Assembly (NCBI GenBank): GCA_036261915.1
Contig: DATAJX010000003.1
Span: forward strand, 1 to 64,000
Source of the DNA: DATAJX01 sp036261915
GTDB lineage: Bacteria > Pseudomonadota > Alphaproteobacteria > UBA2136 > UBA6156
Reading direction: 5' to 3'
DNA length: 64,000 bases
This document shows positions 41,998 through 51,466 of the stretch, in pieces; positions within the stretch are counted from its first letter, which is position 1, and every line of letters begins with the position of its first letter. The notes under the pieces are model-generated. The model saw only the letters and a list, made by a program, of their open reading frames with translations, had not been told where the DNA came from and did no database searches. A program made the position numbers and the translations under genes.

Positions 41998-42879
41998 ATG
42001 ATGCGGTTGCGTGTAAGCACTTTGGCGCTGGTTGGAGCGATGAGTTTGATGGGGGCCCAGAGCGCTCATGCCGGGGCGTTCAAGTGGATCGACGACATGT
42101 TCACCTTCCGTGAGGACCAGAAAGCCCGCGTGGCCCCGCGCCACCTGCTGCCCCCCAAGGAAGTGGTTGTGCCCTATTACGACCAGAAGGACGCGGCGCA
42201 GTGGAACAACTATTACACCCGCGGCGACCTTGAGCCCGAAACCTACCTGACCGGCAGCGCCAGCAAGGTGATGCGCCCAGCCAACGATTACAGCGGCAAC
42301 AACTACGACACCGGCCAGAACGTGGTGATCGGCGACCCGGACAGCGGCATTGGCATGGCCAGCACCGGTATGGACGGCTACGAGGCCCGCGTGACCAGGC
42401 AGGCGACCATTGGCGCCGCGAAAAAAGACTGGCGCCAGCCCGCCGACAACCGGCTGGGCACCAGCCGCCCCGGCGATTTTGACTACGGCTGGCGCGGCCA
42501 GCGCCAGCTGGAAAGCCTGGCCGAAGGCGGCGAGAAGGTTGCCGGGGGCACCGTGACCGGCCCCGCCACCGGCGAAAACTTTGTGGACAAACCCACCCCC
42601 GCCAGCGACGACAAGCGCTACCTGAAATTCGACGCCAAGAACCGCGTGACCCAATACCAGGTTCAGCAGGGCGACACCCTGGGTGACATTAGCGCCCAGC
42701 CCGCGATTTACGGCAAGGCCGAGCGCTGGCCGCTGATCTACAGCGCCAACCGCAAGGCCATCGGCAAGAACGTGACCAACCTGAAAACCGGCCAGAAGCT
42801 GACCATCCCCCGCAATTACACCGCCGCGCAGGCCAAGGATGCCGAACGGCGCGCCGCCAACCACCCGGCCGACAAATAA
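41998..42879 (+). CDS. exported LysM-domain protein
   Basis: The product has 293 residues with an N-terminal signal peptide (VSTLALVGAMSLMGAQSAHA). The C-terminal 55-60 residues form a LysM domain (YQVQQGDTLGDISAQPAIYG through LKTGQKLTIPRN) that binds peptidoglycan. The middle region is hydrophilic and rich in Tyr, Asp and Asn. It probably sits in the periplasm attached to the cell wall. It starts 16 bp from the divergent substrate-binding gene, so its promoter must lie inside that gene or in the small gap. A second ATG at 42001 is possible. Confidence 0.85.
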   Translation: MMRLRVSTLALVGAMSLMGAQSAHAGAFKWIDDMFTFREDQKARVAPRHLLPPKEVVVPYYDQKDAAQWNNYYTRGDLEPETYLTGSASKVMRPANDYSGNNYDTGQNVVIGDPDSGIGMASTGMDGYEARVTRQATIGAAKKDWRQPADNRLGTSRPGDFDYGWRGQRQLESLAEGGEKVAGGTVTGPATGENFVDKPTPASDDKRYLKFDAKNRVTQYQVQQGDTLGDISAQPAIYGKAERWPLIYSANRKAIGKNVTNLKTGQKLTIPRNYTAAQAKDAERRAANHPADK

Positions 42880-42994
42880 CTATTCAACCCACGGTAGCTT
42901 GACGGGGGCGGATTGCCGCCCCATTTTTACCTCGTTATATATCTTACCTCCCTTTGGGGCGCCCCGGTTCGGGGCGATTTGGGGAATATCCTCG

Positions 42995-43369
42995 ATGCTC
43001 AACTCTCAACAAATAGAACAGCTGCAGCTTATGGCTGCCGAAACCGAACACCTTGTGCCGTTACCACGGGCCATCAGGCAGTACCTGCCGCCCATGTACA
43101 GCAAGGTCGAGTGTGTTTCGGCCGACGTGGCTATCGACATTCTTAATATAGGAGAATCGATGCGTAACCTTGCGGAAGAATTGCGCGAAAGTATCCAGAC
43201 CTCGCGTCACATCCCCTTACAGGAAAAGATGAGGCTGGCTTCGAAGGCTGAACGCATGGTCAGCATTTCGAAGCGGCTGGGAAAACTGTTGCTGGCGGCG
43301 GTGAACCGCCAGCGCCGTATGAAAGGTTTGCCGGTGCTGGAAATCGGCAAGAATACGGTTGCTCATTAG
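42995..43369 (+). CDS. small helical cytoplasmic protein
   Basis: The product has 124 residues from ATG 42995; the longer frame lacks conserved character and overlaps the LysM gene. It is mostly helical and charged (ESMRNLAEELRESIQTSRHI, KMRLASKAERMVSISKRLGK), without signal or membrane segments. It follows the LysM gene by 115 bp and precedes tRNA-Arg. No family was recognised. A GGGG-type ribosome site is only weak. Confidence 0.6.
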   Translation: MLNSQQIEQLQLMAAETEHLVPLPRAIRQYLPPMYSKVECVSADVAIDILNIGESMRNLAEELRESIQTSRHIPLQEKMRLASKAERMVSISKRLGKLLLAAVNRQRRMKGLPVLEIGKNTVAH

Positions 43370-43380
43370 CGATTGCCAAG

Positions 43381-43411
43381 GCGGCGGGGTTTTACCCTGC
43401 CGCTTTTGCTT
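43381..43411 (+). terminator. intrinsic terminator
   Basis: GCGGCGGGG and CCCTGCCGC form a stem with one mismatch, followed by TTTTGCTTT. It separates the small protein gene from the tRNA-Arg 3' end. Confidence 0.75.
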
Positions 43412-43486
43412 TGGCGTCCTTGTCAGGAATCGAACCTGAATCTAGGGCTTAGGAGTCCCTTGTTCTATCCATTGAACTACAAGGAC
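43412..43486 (-). tRNA. tRNA-Arg (anticodon CCU)
   Basis: The minus strand folds as a 75-nt tRNA: acceptor GTCCTTG/CAAGGAC, D-arm GTTC/GAAC, anticodon loop CTCCTAA with CCT at 34-36, T-arm TCAGG/CCTGA, discriminator G and encoded CCA at 43412-43414. The last pair of the anticodon stem (31-39) is A-G, a mismatch. Confidence 0.93.
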
Positions 43487-43553
43487 GCTGGCGCTTTGTG
43501 ACGCCACAGTTGGTTGTGGTCAAGCTTTTAGGCTTTTGTTAGGGTGTGCCCCG

Positions 43554-44333
43554 ATGTGGGGGAAATACGCATTAGTACTGGCTTTGGCGCTGCCCATGGA
43601 GGCCGTTTTTGCCGTTGATGTACAGCCCGGTGAAGTGGTGACCGCCACCGTGAAGTATGTGAAGGACGGCGACACGTTTGTGGTGAATGAAGGGCAGGAT
43701 GTTCGGTTTGTGGACATCAACACCCCCGAAGGCCCGCACGACGGCGCCCCTGCCGAACCCTTTGCCGAAGCCGCCCGCGCCCGCGTGAAAGCGTTGGCCA
43801 CCGGCCGCACCGTGAAGCTGAAGATTGCCGACAAGGCCTATGACCGTTACGGCCGCTGGCTGGCAGACATTTACCTGCCGGACGGCACCTGGCTGAACGG
43901 GTTGCTGGTGCGCGAAGGGCTGGCCCATGTTTACACCTTTGCCGACAACACCATGCACCCCGACCAGTTGCTGAAGTTTGAACAGGAGGCCCGTGCGGCG
44001 AACAGGGGCATATGGAGCCACCCGCGCTGGCGCGTGAAGGATGCGGCGGCTTGCTGCGCGCCGGAGTTCATTGGCATATTCCAGGTGGTGCAGGGCAAGG
44101 TGCTGAGCACCGGGCAAGGCAAGAAGGCGATGTATTTCAACTTCGGCACCGATTACCACACCGACTTTACCGCCGTGATCGAGAAGAAGAACCTGAAGAA
44201 CTTTAAAAAGGCCGGCATTGACCCCTTGGCCGTGTATGCGGGCAAGACCCTGCGGTTGCACGGTTTTACCGACCCGGTTGAAGGCGTGGAGATGCGCCTG
44301 ACCCACCCCGCGCAAATTGAGGTTGTGAACTAG
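43554..44333 (+). CDS. secreted staphylococcal-nuclease-like protein
   Basis: The protein has 259 residues from ATG 43554 with a signal peptide (KYALVLALALPMEAVFA). The SNase core shows VKDGDTFVV, RFVDINTPE (Arg and Glu of the active site), and DRYGRWLADIYLPDGTWLNGLLVREGLA. After about residue 150 lies an extra 110-residue domain (VVQGKVLSTGQGKKAMYFNFG onward) found in longer SNase-like proteins. It would degrade nucleic acid in the periplasm or outside. It lies one base before mutS in the same direction, so the two may be co-transcribed. Confidence 0.9.
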   Translation: MWGKYALVLALALPMEAVFAVDVQPGEVVTATVKYVKDGDTFVVNEGQDVRFVDINTPEGPHDGAPAEPFAEAARARVKALATGRTVKLKIADKAYDRYGRWLADIYLPDGTWLNGLLVREGLAHVYTFADNTMHPDQLLKFEQEARAANRGIWSHPRWRVKDAAACCAPEFIGIFQVVQGKVLSTGQGKKAMYFNFGTDYHTDFTAVIEKKNLKNFKKAGIDPLAVYAGKTLRLHGFTDPVEGVEMRLTHPAQIEVVN

Positions 44334-44334
44334 C

Positions 44335-46896
44335 ATGGCCGTAGCCGACAGCCCCGTGATGCTTCAGTACAAGCGCATTTGCGCCGCCAACCCCGGCTGC
44401 ATCGTGATGTTCCGCATGGGCGATTTTTACGAGATTTTTGAGAACGATGCCGTGGTGGCCAGCGAGATTTTGGGCATTACGCTGACCCGCCGCCGCACCG
44501 GCAAGGAAGGCGATGAGGGCATTCCGATGTGCGGGGTGCCTTTTCATGCCGCCGAGGCCTATGTGGGCAAGCTGGTGGCGGCAGGCCACAAGGTGGCGCT
44601 GGTGGAGCAGACCGAAACCCCCGAGGAGGCCAAGAAGGCGCGCGGCAGCGGTGCGCTGGTGAACCGTGAGGTGGTGCGCATTTATACCGCCGGGACGTTG
44701 ACCGAGGAAAACCTGCTGACCGCCACCAGCGCCAACTACCTGATGGCCGCAGCCAAGGACGGCCCGATGGTGGGTGTGGCCTGGCTGGAAATGAGCACCG
44801 GCGAAGTGGGTGTGCGGGCCGTGCGCGAGGGTGATGTGGGGGGCGTGGCTTCGGCCCTGAACCCCGGCGAAGTGGTGGTGCCTGAAGCCCTGAGCCCGTT
44901 GCTGGAAGGCGTGGTGGGGCGGCGGCAGGTGAGTGTTCAGGAAAGTTTGTTTGACCCCAAACGCGCGGTGGAGGCCATTAAACGCGCGTATGGCGTGACC
45001 AGTGTGGAAGGGTTGAATGTGAGCGAAGGGCCGGGCCGCACCGCGCTGGGCGCCTTGCTGGCCTATGCCGAATTGACCCAGCTGGGCAAGTTGCCCGCGT
45101 TGCGCGCGCCGGGGCAGGTTGAGGCGCGCGCGGTGCTGCGCATCGACCCCGCGACGCGCCGCAGTTTGGAACTGACCGAGAGCATGCTGGGCATGCGGCG
45201 GGATTCGCTTTTGGGCGTGATGGACAAGACCGTGACCGCCGCCGGTGCACGGTTGCTGGCGCGCTGGATCGCCGAGCCGCTGGCCGATGTGGGCCGGATT
45301 TTGGGGCGTCAGGGCTGTGTGACGGCGCTGCTGGGGAATTCGCGTACCGCGATACGCCAGCACCTGAAGGAAACCGGCGACGTGGCCCGTTGCATGAGCC
45401 GGTTACTGCTGGGGCGTGGCGGGCCGCGCGATTTGGCTGTGCTTCGTGCCACCGGGCAGCAGTTGCCGGGGCTGGTGGCGTTGCTTTCGGCTTTGGGCGA
45501 CGCTGGTTTGGCGGGGTGGGGGAAGAAGCTTTCGGGGTTGGAAAAGATGACCGCGCGTTTGGTTGCCGCGCTGGTGGAAGAGCCGGGCGCGCTGGTGCGC
45601 GACGGCGGCTTTATTGCGGACGGTTTTGACGGCGAGCTGGACGGCTACCGCAAGCTGGTGAACGACGGCAACACCTTGCTGCAGCAGTTGGAGGAGAGCG
45701 AGACCGCGGGCACGGGCATTCCACTGAAGCTGCGCTACAACAAGGTATGGGGCTATTACTTTGAACTGACCAAGCAGCATGAAGGCAAGGTGCCCGCGCA
45801 CTTCATGCACCGGCAGACCACCGTGGGCACCCACCGCTACACCACGCAGAACCTGCTGGCGCTGGAGCGCGACCTGGGCAGCGCGGGGGCCAATGCACAA
45901 GCGCGCGAGGCCGTGCTGTTTGAAGAACTGGTGAACGAGGTGAAGGCCGCCAGCGTGCCGTTGCTGGACGTGGCCGAGGCGCTGGCCACCGTGGACGTGC
46001 TGGCCGGGTTGGCGGAGATCGCATCGGGCGGCGGCTGGGTGTGCCCGGTGGTGGAAGACAGCAACGCGTTGCATATCGAGCGCGGGCGTCACCCCGTGGT
46101 GGCCGCGCGGGTGAGTGACTTTGTGCCCAACGATTGCGATTTGAGCGACGGGCAGTTGTGGCTCATCACCGGCCCCAACATGGCCGGGAAAAGTACCTTT
46201 TTGCGGCAGGTGGCCTTGCTGGTGATACTGGCGCAGGTAGGCAGCTATGTGCCTGCGACGGCGATGCGTATCGGCGTGGCGGACAAGCTGTTTAGCCGCA
46301 TCGGGGCCGCCGATAATTTAGCGGCAGGGCAAAGCACCTTTATGGTGGAAATGGTGGAGACCGCGGCGATTTTGAACGGCGCAACCAACCGCAGTTTAGT
46401 GATTTTAGACGAGCTGGGCCGCGGCACCGCGACCTATGACGGCTTGGCCATTGCCTGGGCCTGCGTGGAAGATCTGGCCACGCGCGGCAGCCGCACGCTG
46501 TTTGCCACGCACTACCACGAGTTAACAGGGTTGTGCCCGACGCTGCCCCACGTGAAGCCCTACCAGGCCGCCGTGAAGGAATGGAACGGCGAGATGGTGT
46601 TCCTTCATGAAATTCGCCCCGGTGCGGCGGGCGGCAGTTTTGGCGTGCAGGTGGCCAAGCTGGCAGGTGTGCCCGCCCCCGTGGTGAAGCGCGCCGACAT
46701 TATTTTGCAGGGCCTGCTGAAAAGCGCGCGGCAGGACGGCGTGGCCAAGGTGGGTGATTTAAGCCTGTTTGCGCATGCGACCACCCCGGCGGCCAAGGAC
46801 GAACTGCGCCTGCGGTTGCAGGGCATTGATGTGGACGGCATAAGCCCCCGCGAGGCGCTGGATGAGTTGGCGCGGCTGCGCGAGATGATCGGCTGA
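44335..46896 (+). CDS. mutS: DNA mismatch repair protein MutS
   Basis: The product has 853 residues, the same length as E. coli MutS. The mismatch-binding Phe-x-Glu is in FRMGDFYEIFENDA (FYE). The ATPase domain has Walker A GPNMAGKSTFLRQ, Walker B LVILDELGRGTATYDGLA and the C-terminal ATHYHELTGL. It recognises base mismatches and starts repair. ATG 44335 is one base after the stop of the nuclease-like gene. An intrinsic terminator follows. Confidence 0.97.
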   Translation: MAVADSPVMLQYKRICAANPGCIVMFRMGDFYEIFENDAVVASEILGITLTRRRTGKEGDEGIPMCGVPFHAAEAYVGKLVAAGHKVALVEQTETPEEAKKARGSGALVNREVVRIYTAGTLTEENLLTATSANYLMAAAKDGPMVGVAWLEMSTGEVGVRAVREGDVGGVASALNPGEVVVPEALSPLLEGVVGRRQVSVQESLFDPKRAVEAIKRAYGVTSVEGLNVSEGPGRTALGALLAYAELTQLGKLPALRAPGQVEARAVLRIDPATRRSLELTESMLGMRRDSLLGVMDKTVTAAGARLLARWIAEPLADVGRILGRQGCVTALLGNSRTAIRQHLKETGDVARCMSRLLLGRGGPRDLAVLRATGQQLPGLVALLSALGDAGLAGWGKKLSGLEKMTARLVAALVEEPGALVRDGGFIADGFDGELDGYRKLVNDGNTLLQQLEESETAGTGIPLKLRYNKVWGYYFELTKQHEGKVPAHFMHRQTTVGTHRYTTQNLLALERDLGSAGANAQAREAVLFEELVNEVKAASVPLLDVAEALATVDVLAGLAEIASGGGWVCPVVEDSNALHIERGRHPVVAARVSDFVPNDCDLSDGQLWLITGPNMAGKSTFLRQVALLVILAQVGSYVPATAMRIGVADKLFSRIGAADNLAAGQSTFMVEMVETAAILNGATNRSLVILDELGRGTATYDGLAIAWACVEDLATRGSRTLFATHYHELTGLCPTLPHVKPYQAAVKEWNGEMVFLHEIRPGAAGGSFGVQVAKLAGVPAPVVKRADIILQGLLKSARQDGVAKVGDLSLFAHATTPAAKDELRLRLQGIDVDGISPREALDELARLREMIG

Positions 46897-46900
46897 CAAA

Positions 46901-46927
46901 AAACGTGGCGCCGGGGGCGCCACGTTT
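46901..46927. terminator. bidirectional intrinsic terminator
   Basis: AAACGTGGCGCC (46901-46912) and GGCGCCACGTTT (46916-46927) form a perfect 12-bp stem with a 3-base loop, between mutS and the convergent 103-codon gene. Confidence 0.92.
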
Positions 46928-46937
46928 GCATTGTTCG

Positions 46938-47249
46938 TTAGTAGGGTTCGTACAGCGAGCCGGTGATGGTGGCGAACTGGCGGATGGGCAGCGTGACCTC
47001 GGTACCGTCGGCGCCGACGTCTTTGTCGCCGCTGACCTTGCCGACCGCGACGATGCCGACGCCGTTGCGCTTGATGGCGCTGAGTTCGATGCTGGGGTGG
47101 CCCGGCTTGGGCGAGACGGCCTGATACCATTTTTGACCCACGCGCACCGCGCCGACCTTGATGGTGAACGCGTTATTGCCGTGCGAAGGATGGCCTTTTG
47201 AAACGCCGTTGATCTCGCCGTTGTTGTAATGACTAAATTGAAAACGCAT
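46938..47249 (-). CDS. hypothetical protein
   Basis: The product has 103 residues. It has no signal or membrane segment and is rich in Gly and basic residues (KVGAVRVGQKWYQAVSPKPGH), with a likely all-beta fold. ATG 47249 is preceded by GGAGGCATCATC. It lies between the mutS terminator and murJ on the opposite strand. No family was recognised. The good ribosome site and flanking terminator support a real gene. Confidence 0.65.
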   Translation of the reverse strand: MRFQFSHYNNGEINGVSKGHPSHGNNAFTIKVGAVRVGQKWYQAVSPKPGHPSIELSAIKRNGVGIVAVGKVSGDKDVGADGTEVTLPIRQFATITGSLYEPY

Positions 47250-47373
47250 TGAGATGATGCCTCCATGTAAGCGGCCCCGTGGAGCCTGTTTGCTCCAGTG
47301 GGCCGTGGAAACGGCCTGGATGCCTTATTTATAAGCTTGGCGGCGGGAAATGCAAGCGCTAGGGTGCTGCATA

Positions 47374-48981
47374 ATGGCCATTTTGAAAAACAGCATGATC
47401 GTGGCGGTGTGGACGCTGGTAAGCCGCTTTTTGGGCTTTGCCCGCGACCTGGTGATTGCCAACAAGCTGGGCGCCAACGCCACCAGCGATGCGTTTTTTA
47501 TTGCGATGCAGCTGCCCAACCTGTTCCGCCGCCTGTTGGGCGAAGGCGCGTTGAACATTGCCTTTGTGCCGATTTACGCGCGCGTGCAAGCGCAGGGCGA
47601 GGCCGCCGCCGCGGCGTTTGCCAACGTGGTGTTCAGGTGGTTGTGCGTGATCCTGGTGAGCCTGACCGTTGTTGGCGTGGTGTTCATGCCCGCGCTGATC
47701 ACCGTGATGGTACCGGGCTGGCTGGCCGACCCGGCCAAATTCGACATGGCGGTGCTGCTGGGGCGCATTACCTTCCCCTACGTGACCCTGATTTGCCTGA
47801 GCGCGTTTTTTGGCGCGCTGTGCAACGTGAAAGGCAGGTTTGCCGCCTATGCCAGCGTGCCCGCGCTGCTGAACCTGAGCTTTTTGCTGATGCTGCTGGC
47901 GGTGCACCCCATGGGCATGGATGCCGCGCAGGCCGCCGCCTGGGCCATGCCCATTGGCGGCGTGGCGCAGCTGGCTTACATGTGGCGGCAGTTGCGCCGG
48001 TTGGGCCTTCGGGTGAGTTTTGGCAAGCCCGGCCGCCACCCGGAAGTGAAGACCATGCTGATGCGTTTTGCGCCTGCCGCCGTGGGCGTGGGGGTTCTAC
48101 AATTGAGTTTGATCATTGATAACATTGCCGCGAGTTACACCGGGCAGGAAGCCGCCGTGAGCTACCTGCAGTACGCCAACCGTTTTTACCAGCTGCCCAT
48201 GGCGTTGATCGGCACCGCGGTGGCGACCGTGCTGCTGCCGCATCTTTCGGTATTACTGGGCAAGGGCGACCGCAAGGCGGCGGGCCAGAGCTTTATGGAC
48301 TCGATACAGGGCTGCATGACGCTGGCCGGCGGCGCCACCGTGTTTTTGTTTTTGCTGGCGCCCGAGATGATCGGCGCGCTGCTGCACCATGGGCAGTTCA
48401 GCGACTGGGCCGCGCTGGCCACCGCGTGGGCCATGATGGGGTATGTGGCGGGGCTTCCGGCGTACATACTGACCAAAATTACCGCGCCCGCGTTTTTTGC
48501 CAGCGAGGACGCGCGCACGCCGGTGAAGGCCAGTGCCATTGCGCTGGCGGTGAACTTTGCGGCCAATTTTGCCCTGGCATTCGGGTTGATACGGCTGGGC
48601 CATGGCGACGTGGCGCATGTGGGCATTGCCGTGGCCACCGCGCTGGGCGGCTACACCAACGCCTTTTTGCAATGGCACTGGCTGCGCCGCAAAGGCGTGA
48701 TTGACATGAAGCTGGCAGGGCTTGGCCGCCCTCTGGTGCAATTGCTGGGCGCGATGGCCGTGATGGCTGTTGTGCTGGTGGCGGGCAAGGTGCTGGTGCC
48801 CTTCAGCATGGATTGGAGCGTGCCGCTGCGCCTAGTGTGGCTGGTGGCGGTGGGCGGCCTTGGCGCGATGGCCTTTACGCTGGTGGTGACGCTGACCGGC
48901 CTGCTGGACGTGAAAGGCCTGCTGCGCGACCTGCGCAGCAAGAAACCCACCGCGGCCAGCGTTACTTTTGGCGGCGAGTAG
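47374..48981 (+). CDS. murJ: lipid II flippase MurJ
   Basis: The protein has 535 residues from ATG 47374 (MAILKNSMIVAVWTLVSRFLGF). It is a MOP-superfamily membrane protein with about 14 helices that flips lipid II for peptidoglycan synthesis. Family features are NLFRRLLGEGALNIAFVPIY near the N-terminus and the loop LPAYILTKITAPAFFASEDARTP. The 3' end overlaps the convergent SURF1 gene by 20 bp. The gene has no tight operon partner. Confidence 0.96.
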   Translation: MAILKNSMIVAVWTLVSRFLGFARDLVIANKLGANATSDAFFIAMQLPNLFRRLLGEGALNIAFVPIYARVQAQGEAAAAAFANVVFRWLCVILVSLTVVGVVFMPALITVMVPGWLADPAKFDMAVLLGRITFPYVTLICLSAFFGALCNVKGRFAAYASVPALLNLSFLLMLLAVHPMGMDAAQAAAWAMPIGGVAQLAYMWRQLRRLGLRVSFGKPGRHPEVKTMLMRFAPAAVGVGVLQLSLIIDNIAASYTGQEAAVSYLQYANRFYQLPMALIGTAVATVLLPHLSVLLGKGDRKAAGQSFMDSIQGCMTLAGGATVFLFLLAPEMIGALLHHGQFSDWAALATAWAMMGYVAGLPAYILTKITAPAFFASEDARTPVKASAIALAVNFAANFALAFGLIRLGHGDVAHVGIAVATALGGYTNAFLQWHWLRRKGVIDMKLAGLGRPLVQLLGAMAVMAVVLVAGKVLVPFSMDWSVPLRLVWLVAVGGLGAMAFTLVVTLTGLLDVKGLLRDLRSKKPTAASVTFGGE

Positions 48982-49603
48982 TTTTTAAGAACAGGTTTGC
49001 GCACAGGATGGGGAACAGCAGGGCCATGCCCAGCCACTGCATCATGTAGCTGAAATTCATGCCCGGGTTTTTGAGCGCTGGCGGTTGCGGGCTGACGCCG
49101 GGCACCACGCTGAGCGTGGCGGCGGTGTAGGTGGCGGGGACGGTGGCGCTGGTGAGGGCCTGCGGCGCGAGGAAGGCCAGCAGTTGCGGATGCGTGGTGG
49201 TAAGCGGGCCCTGCAGCCAGCCGCGCCGCGCGGGCAGCGGCAAGGTGATGCCCGTGACCGGCAGCGGGCCGGTGGGGAAAGTTGAAAAATCGGGCGCGGC
49301 GGTGGGCACGGCCGGGTTGGGTTGCCAGCCGAGGTCGGCGATTTGCGGGCCGGTGTCGGTTTGCATCAGCGCGATGAGGCGGCGGCCGGGGCGGTCGTTC
49401 TCGTCGCCGTTCGGTTGCGGCTGATTGGTAAGCCACGCGTATTTTTGGATGGTGCCGATGAAATGCGTTTGCGGGGCGGTGCTGCGCGCGGCCTGTTCGT
49501 TCAGCCGCTGGTGGTAGCGGTTGTACTGCCAGTGCGCAAGCGCGAGCAGTGCGGCCTCGACAGCGAAGACACCGGTAAGCAGAACGAGGCGGTTAACGGC
49601 CAT
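48962..49603 (-). CDS. SURF1-family protein
   Basis: The product has 213 residues, with membrane segments at both ends (RLVLLTGVFAVEAALLALAHW and WLGMALLFPILCANLFL) and a periplasmic domain, the SURF1 layout. The motif GRRLIALMQTDTGPQIADLGW and the ending NFSYMMQWLGMA resemble the family. SURF1 assists cytochrome c oxidase assembly, which fits the coxB gene 17 kb away. It is convergent with murJ. The match is clear in layout but moderately diverged. Confidence 0.82.
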   Translation of the reverse strand: MAVNRLVLLTGVFAVEAALLALAHWQYNRYHQRLNEQAARSTAPQTHFIGTIQKYAWLTNQPQPNGDENDRPGRRLIALMQTDTGPQIADLGWQPNPAVPTAAPDFSTFPTGPLPVTGITLPLPARRGWLQGPLTTTHPQLLAFLAPQALTSATVPATYTAATLSVVPGVSPQPPALKNPGMNFSYMMQWLGMALLFPILCANLFLKTTRRQK

Positions 49604-49755
49604 TTACGCCTGTATAGCATGATTGGCGGGAGTAAGTATGTGTTTACTGTATACATGGAATACAATTGATAAGATTTGGTGGTTGCAGCGCTTTTTTGGG
49701 AAATCGGGGCGCCTAAAAAGTGGACAGGCGGCCCCGGCTGCGGCAGGGTTGCGGG

Positions 49756-50814
49756 ATGAACAAGGCACGTTGGTTGACCATACTGATCATCGGCACCGCT
49801 GTGGTGCTGCTGTTTTTGGCCACGCAGGCCGGCATTATGCTGCCGTTTGTGGTGGGCTTTGTGCTGGCCTATTTGCTAAGCCCCCTGGTGGACCGCATGA
49901 CCCGCTGGGGTTTGCCCCGCGCGATCGCCGCCGCCGTGCCCGTGGCGTTTGCCGTGAGCCTGCTGGTGATCGGCCTGGTGCTGGGTGCGCCGCTGCTGGT
50001 GGAGCAGCTGGGTAGCTTTGTGCAGCGGTTGCCGGTGTACATGGTGACGCTGCAGCATTTTGTGCTGCCGGCCAAGCTGGCGCCGCTGCTGGGTTCGCTG
50101 AAGTTGCAGCTTTCGCCCGACGAGCTGCTGCGCCCGCTGGGCATGGTGGGCACCAAGGGTTTGGAATTGGGCATTGGCGCCCTGCAAAAAGGCCTGACCG
50201 GCGTGGCCATGCTGTTTAACGTGCTGCTGCTGGCGGTGATGACGCCGCTGGTGGCCTTTTACCTGCTGGCCGACTGGCCGCACGTGACCCAAAGCGCCAT
50301 TATGTGGCTGCCGAAAAAATGGCGGCCGGTGGTGGCCGAGTGCCGCAGCGAGATCGACAACAAGCTTTCGGCCTACCTGCGTGGCGTGTTTTTGGTGTGC
50401 CTGAGTCTTGGCATTTTTTACGCCGTGGCGTTGCAGGCTGTGGTGGGGCTGGAGTTGGGCTGGGCCATTGGTTTGGCGACGGGGATGCTTTCGTTTTTGC
50501 CGTTTATTGGTGGGGCGGTGGGGATACTGATGATGTTTGCGATGGCGCTGGTGCAGTTTCAGCTGATGGACTGGCAGCCGTATATTTATCTGGCGGTGAT
50601 TTTTGCCATAGGACAGACCCTTGAAGGCTACGTGCTGACCCCCAAACTGGTGGGCAACCGCGTGGGCCTGCACCCGCTGTGGGTGATGTTTGCCCTGCTG
50701 GCCGGTGGTGCGGCGGGCGGCATATTGGGCCTTTTGCTGGCGATACCCGGCGCCGTGGTGGTGAGCGTGGTGCTGCCACGCGTGCTGAAGGCGTGGCGCG
50801 ACAGCGTGGGTTGA
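49756..50814 (+). CDS. AI-2E family transporter (PerM-like permease)
   Basis: The product has 352 residues with eight or so membrane helices. Family features are VLAYLLSPLVDRMTRWGLPRAIAA at the first helices and IGQTLEGYVLTPKLVGNRVGLHPLWVMFALLAGG near the end. The substrates vary and are not known here. A hairpin terminator follows. ATG 49756 was chosen because the preceding bases CAGGGTTGCGGG contain a ribosome-like site. Confidence 0.93.
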   Translation: MNKARWLTILIIGTAVVLLFLATQAGIMLPFVVGFVLAYLLSPLVDRMTRWGLPRAIAAAVPVAFAVSLLVIGLVLGAPLLVEQLGSFVQRLPVYMVTLQHFVLPAKLAPLLGSLKLQLSPDELLRPLGMVGTKGLELGIGALQKGLTGVAMLFNVLLLAVMTPLVAFYLLADWPHVTQSAIMWLPKKWRPVVAECRSEIDNKLSAYLRGVFLVCLSLGIFYAVALQAVVGLELGWAIGLATGMLSFLPFIGGAVGILMMFAMALVQFQLMDWQPYIYLAVIFAIGQTLEGYVLTPKLVGNRVGLHPLWVMFALLAGGAAGGILGLLLAIPGAVVVSVVLPRVLKAWRDSVG

Positions 50815-50817
50815 AGG

Positions 50818-50848
50818 CAGCGGCCTTGCGGGGCCGCTGATTTGTTTT
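50818..50848 (+). terminator. intrinsic terminator
   Basis: CAGCGGCC and GGCCGCTG form an 8-bp stem with a short loop, followed by ATTTGTTTT. It ends the permease gene. Confidence 0.8.
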
Positions 50849-50860
50849 AAACTGCCCGCC

Positions 50861-51373
50861 GTGGACAACCCGAAAACCTACCTGGTGTTTTTGCAGAACC
50901 TGAAAACGGGTGAGGACTTTGTGGCGCCCGCCACCGCCGAAAGCCAGGGCGAGGCCCTGCTGGCGGTAGGCGAGAAATACCCGCCGCGCCTGTACAAGCT
51001 GCAAACCACCTACAGCCTGACCGAAATCGAGCGCATCGTGGCCGACGTGAAGCGCTGGCCCGGCGTGGCCACCAGCGTGCCGCAGCCGTTGCTGCAGCAG
51101 GTGGAGAAGCGTATGGGCGCCGCCCTGCCGCCGATGCCCGGCCAGCAGCCCCCTGCCCCGCAAACGCCGGTGATCGAGGCCATCAAGGCCGCAGAAGCGG
51201 AGCCTGCGACGCTGGAAGCGCATGTGGATGTTATTGAAGAAGCACCGGTGGCGATTGCGCCGGTTGAACCGAAGGCCGAAGCCCCCAAGGTGCCGCTGCG
51301 CACCGTGGCCGCCAGCATTGTGGCCCGCCACAGCGCCGAGGCGGTTGCCGACGAGCCGGGCACCATTCACTAA
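50861..51373 (+). CDS. hypothetical protein with proline-rich linker
   Basis: The product has 170 residues starting at GTG 50861. The first 75 residues look folded (TYLVFLQNLKTGEDFVAPAT, ALLAVGEKYPPRLYKLQT). A Pro/Gln-rich linker and an acidic Ala/Glu/Pro-rich tail follow. There is no signal peptide or membrane segment. It lies between two terminator-separated units. No family was recognised. Confidence 0.65.
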   Translation: MDNPKTYLVFLQNLKTGEDFVAPATAESQGEALLAVGEKYPPRLYKLQTTYSLTEIERIVADVKRWPGVATSVPQPLLQQVEKRMGAALPPMPGQQPPAPQTPVIEAIKAAEAEPATLEAHVDVIEEAPVAIAPVEPKAEAPKVPLRTVAASIVARHSAEAVADEPGTIH

Positions 51374-51466
51374 CCCCAAACACCTGTTTACCGTAAGCCC
51401 TGGCTACCCTTATAATGGGCGCAACGGATTTATCTGAACTGTTCACCCCTTCTGTGGAGAGTGGCT

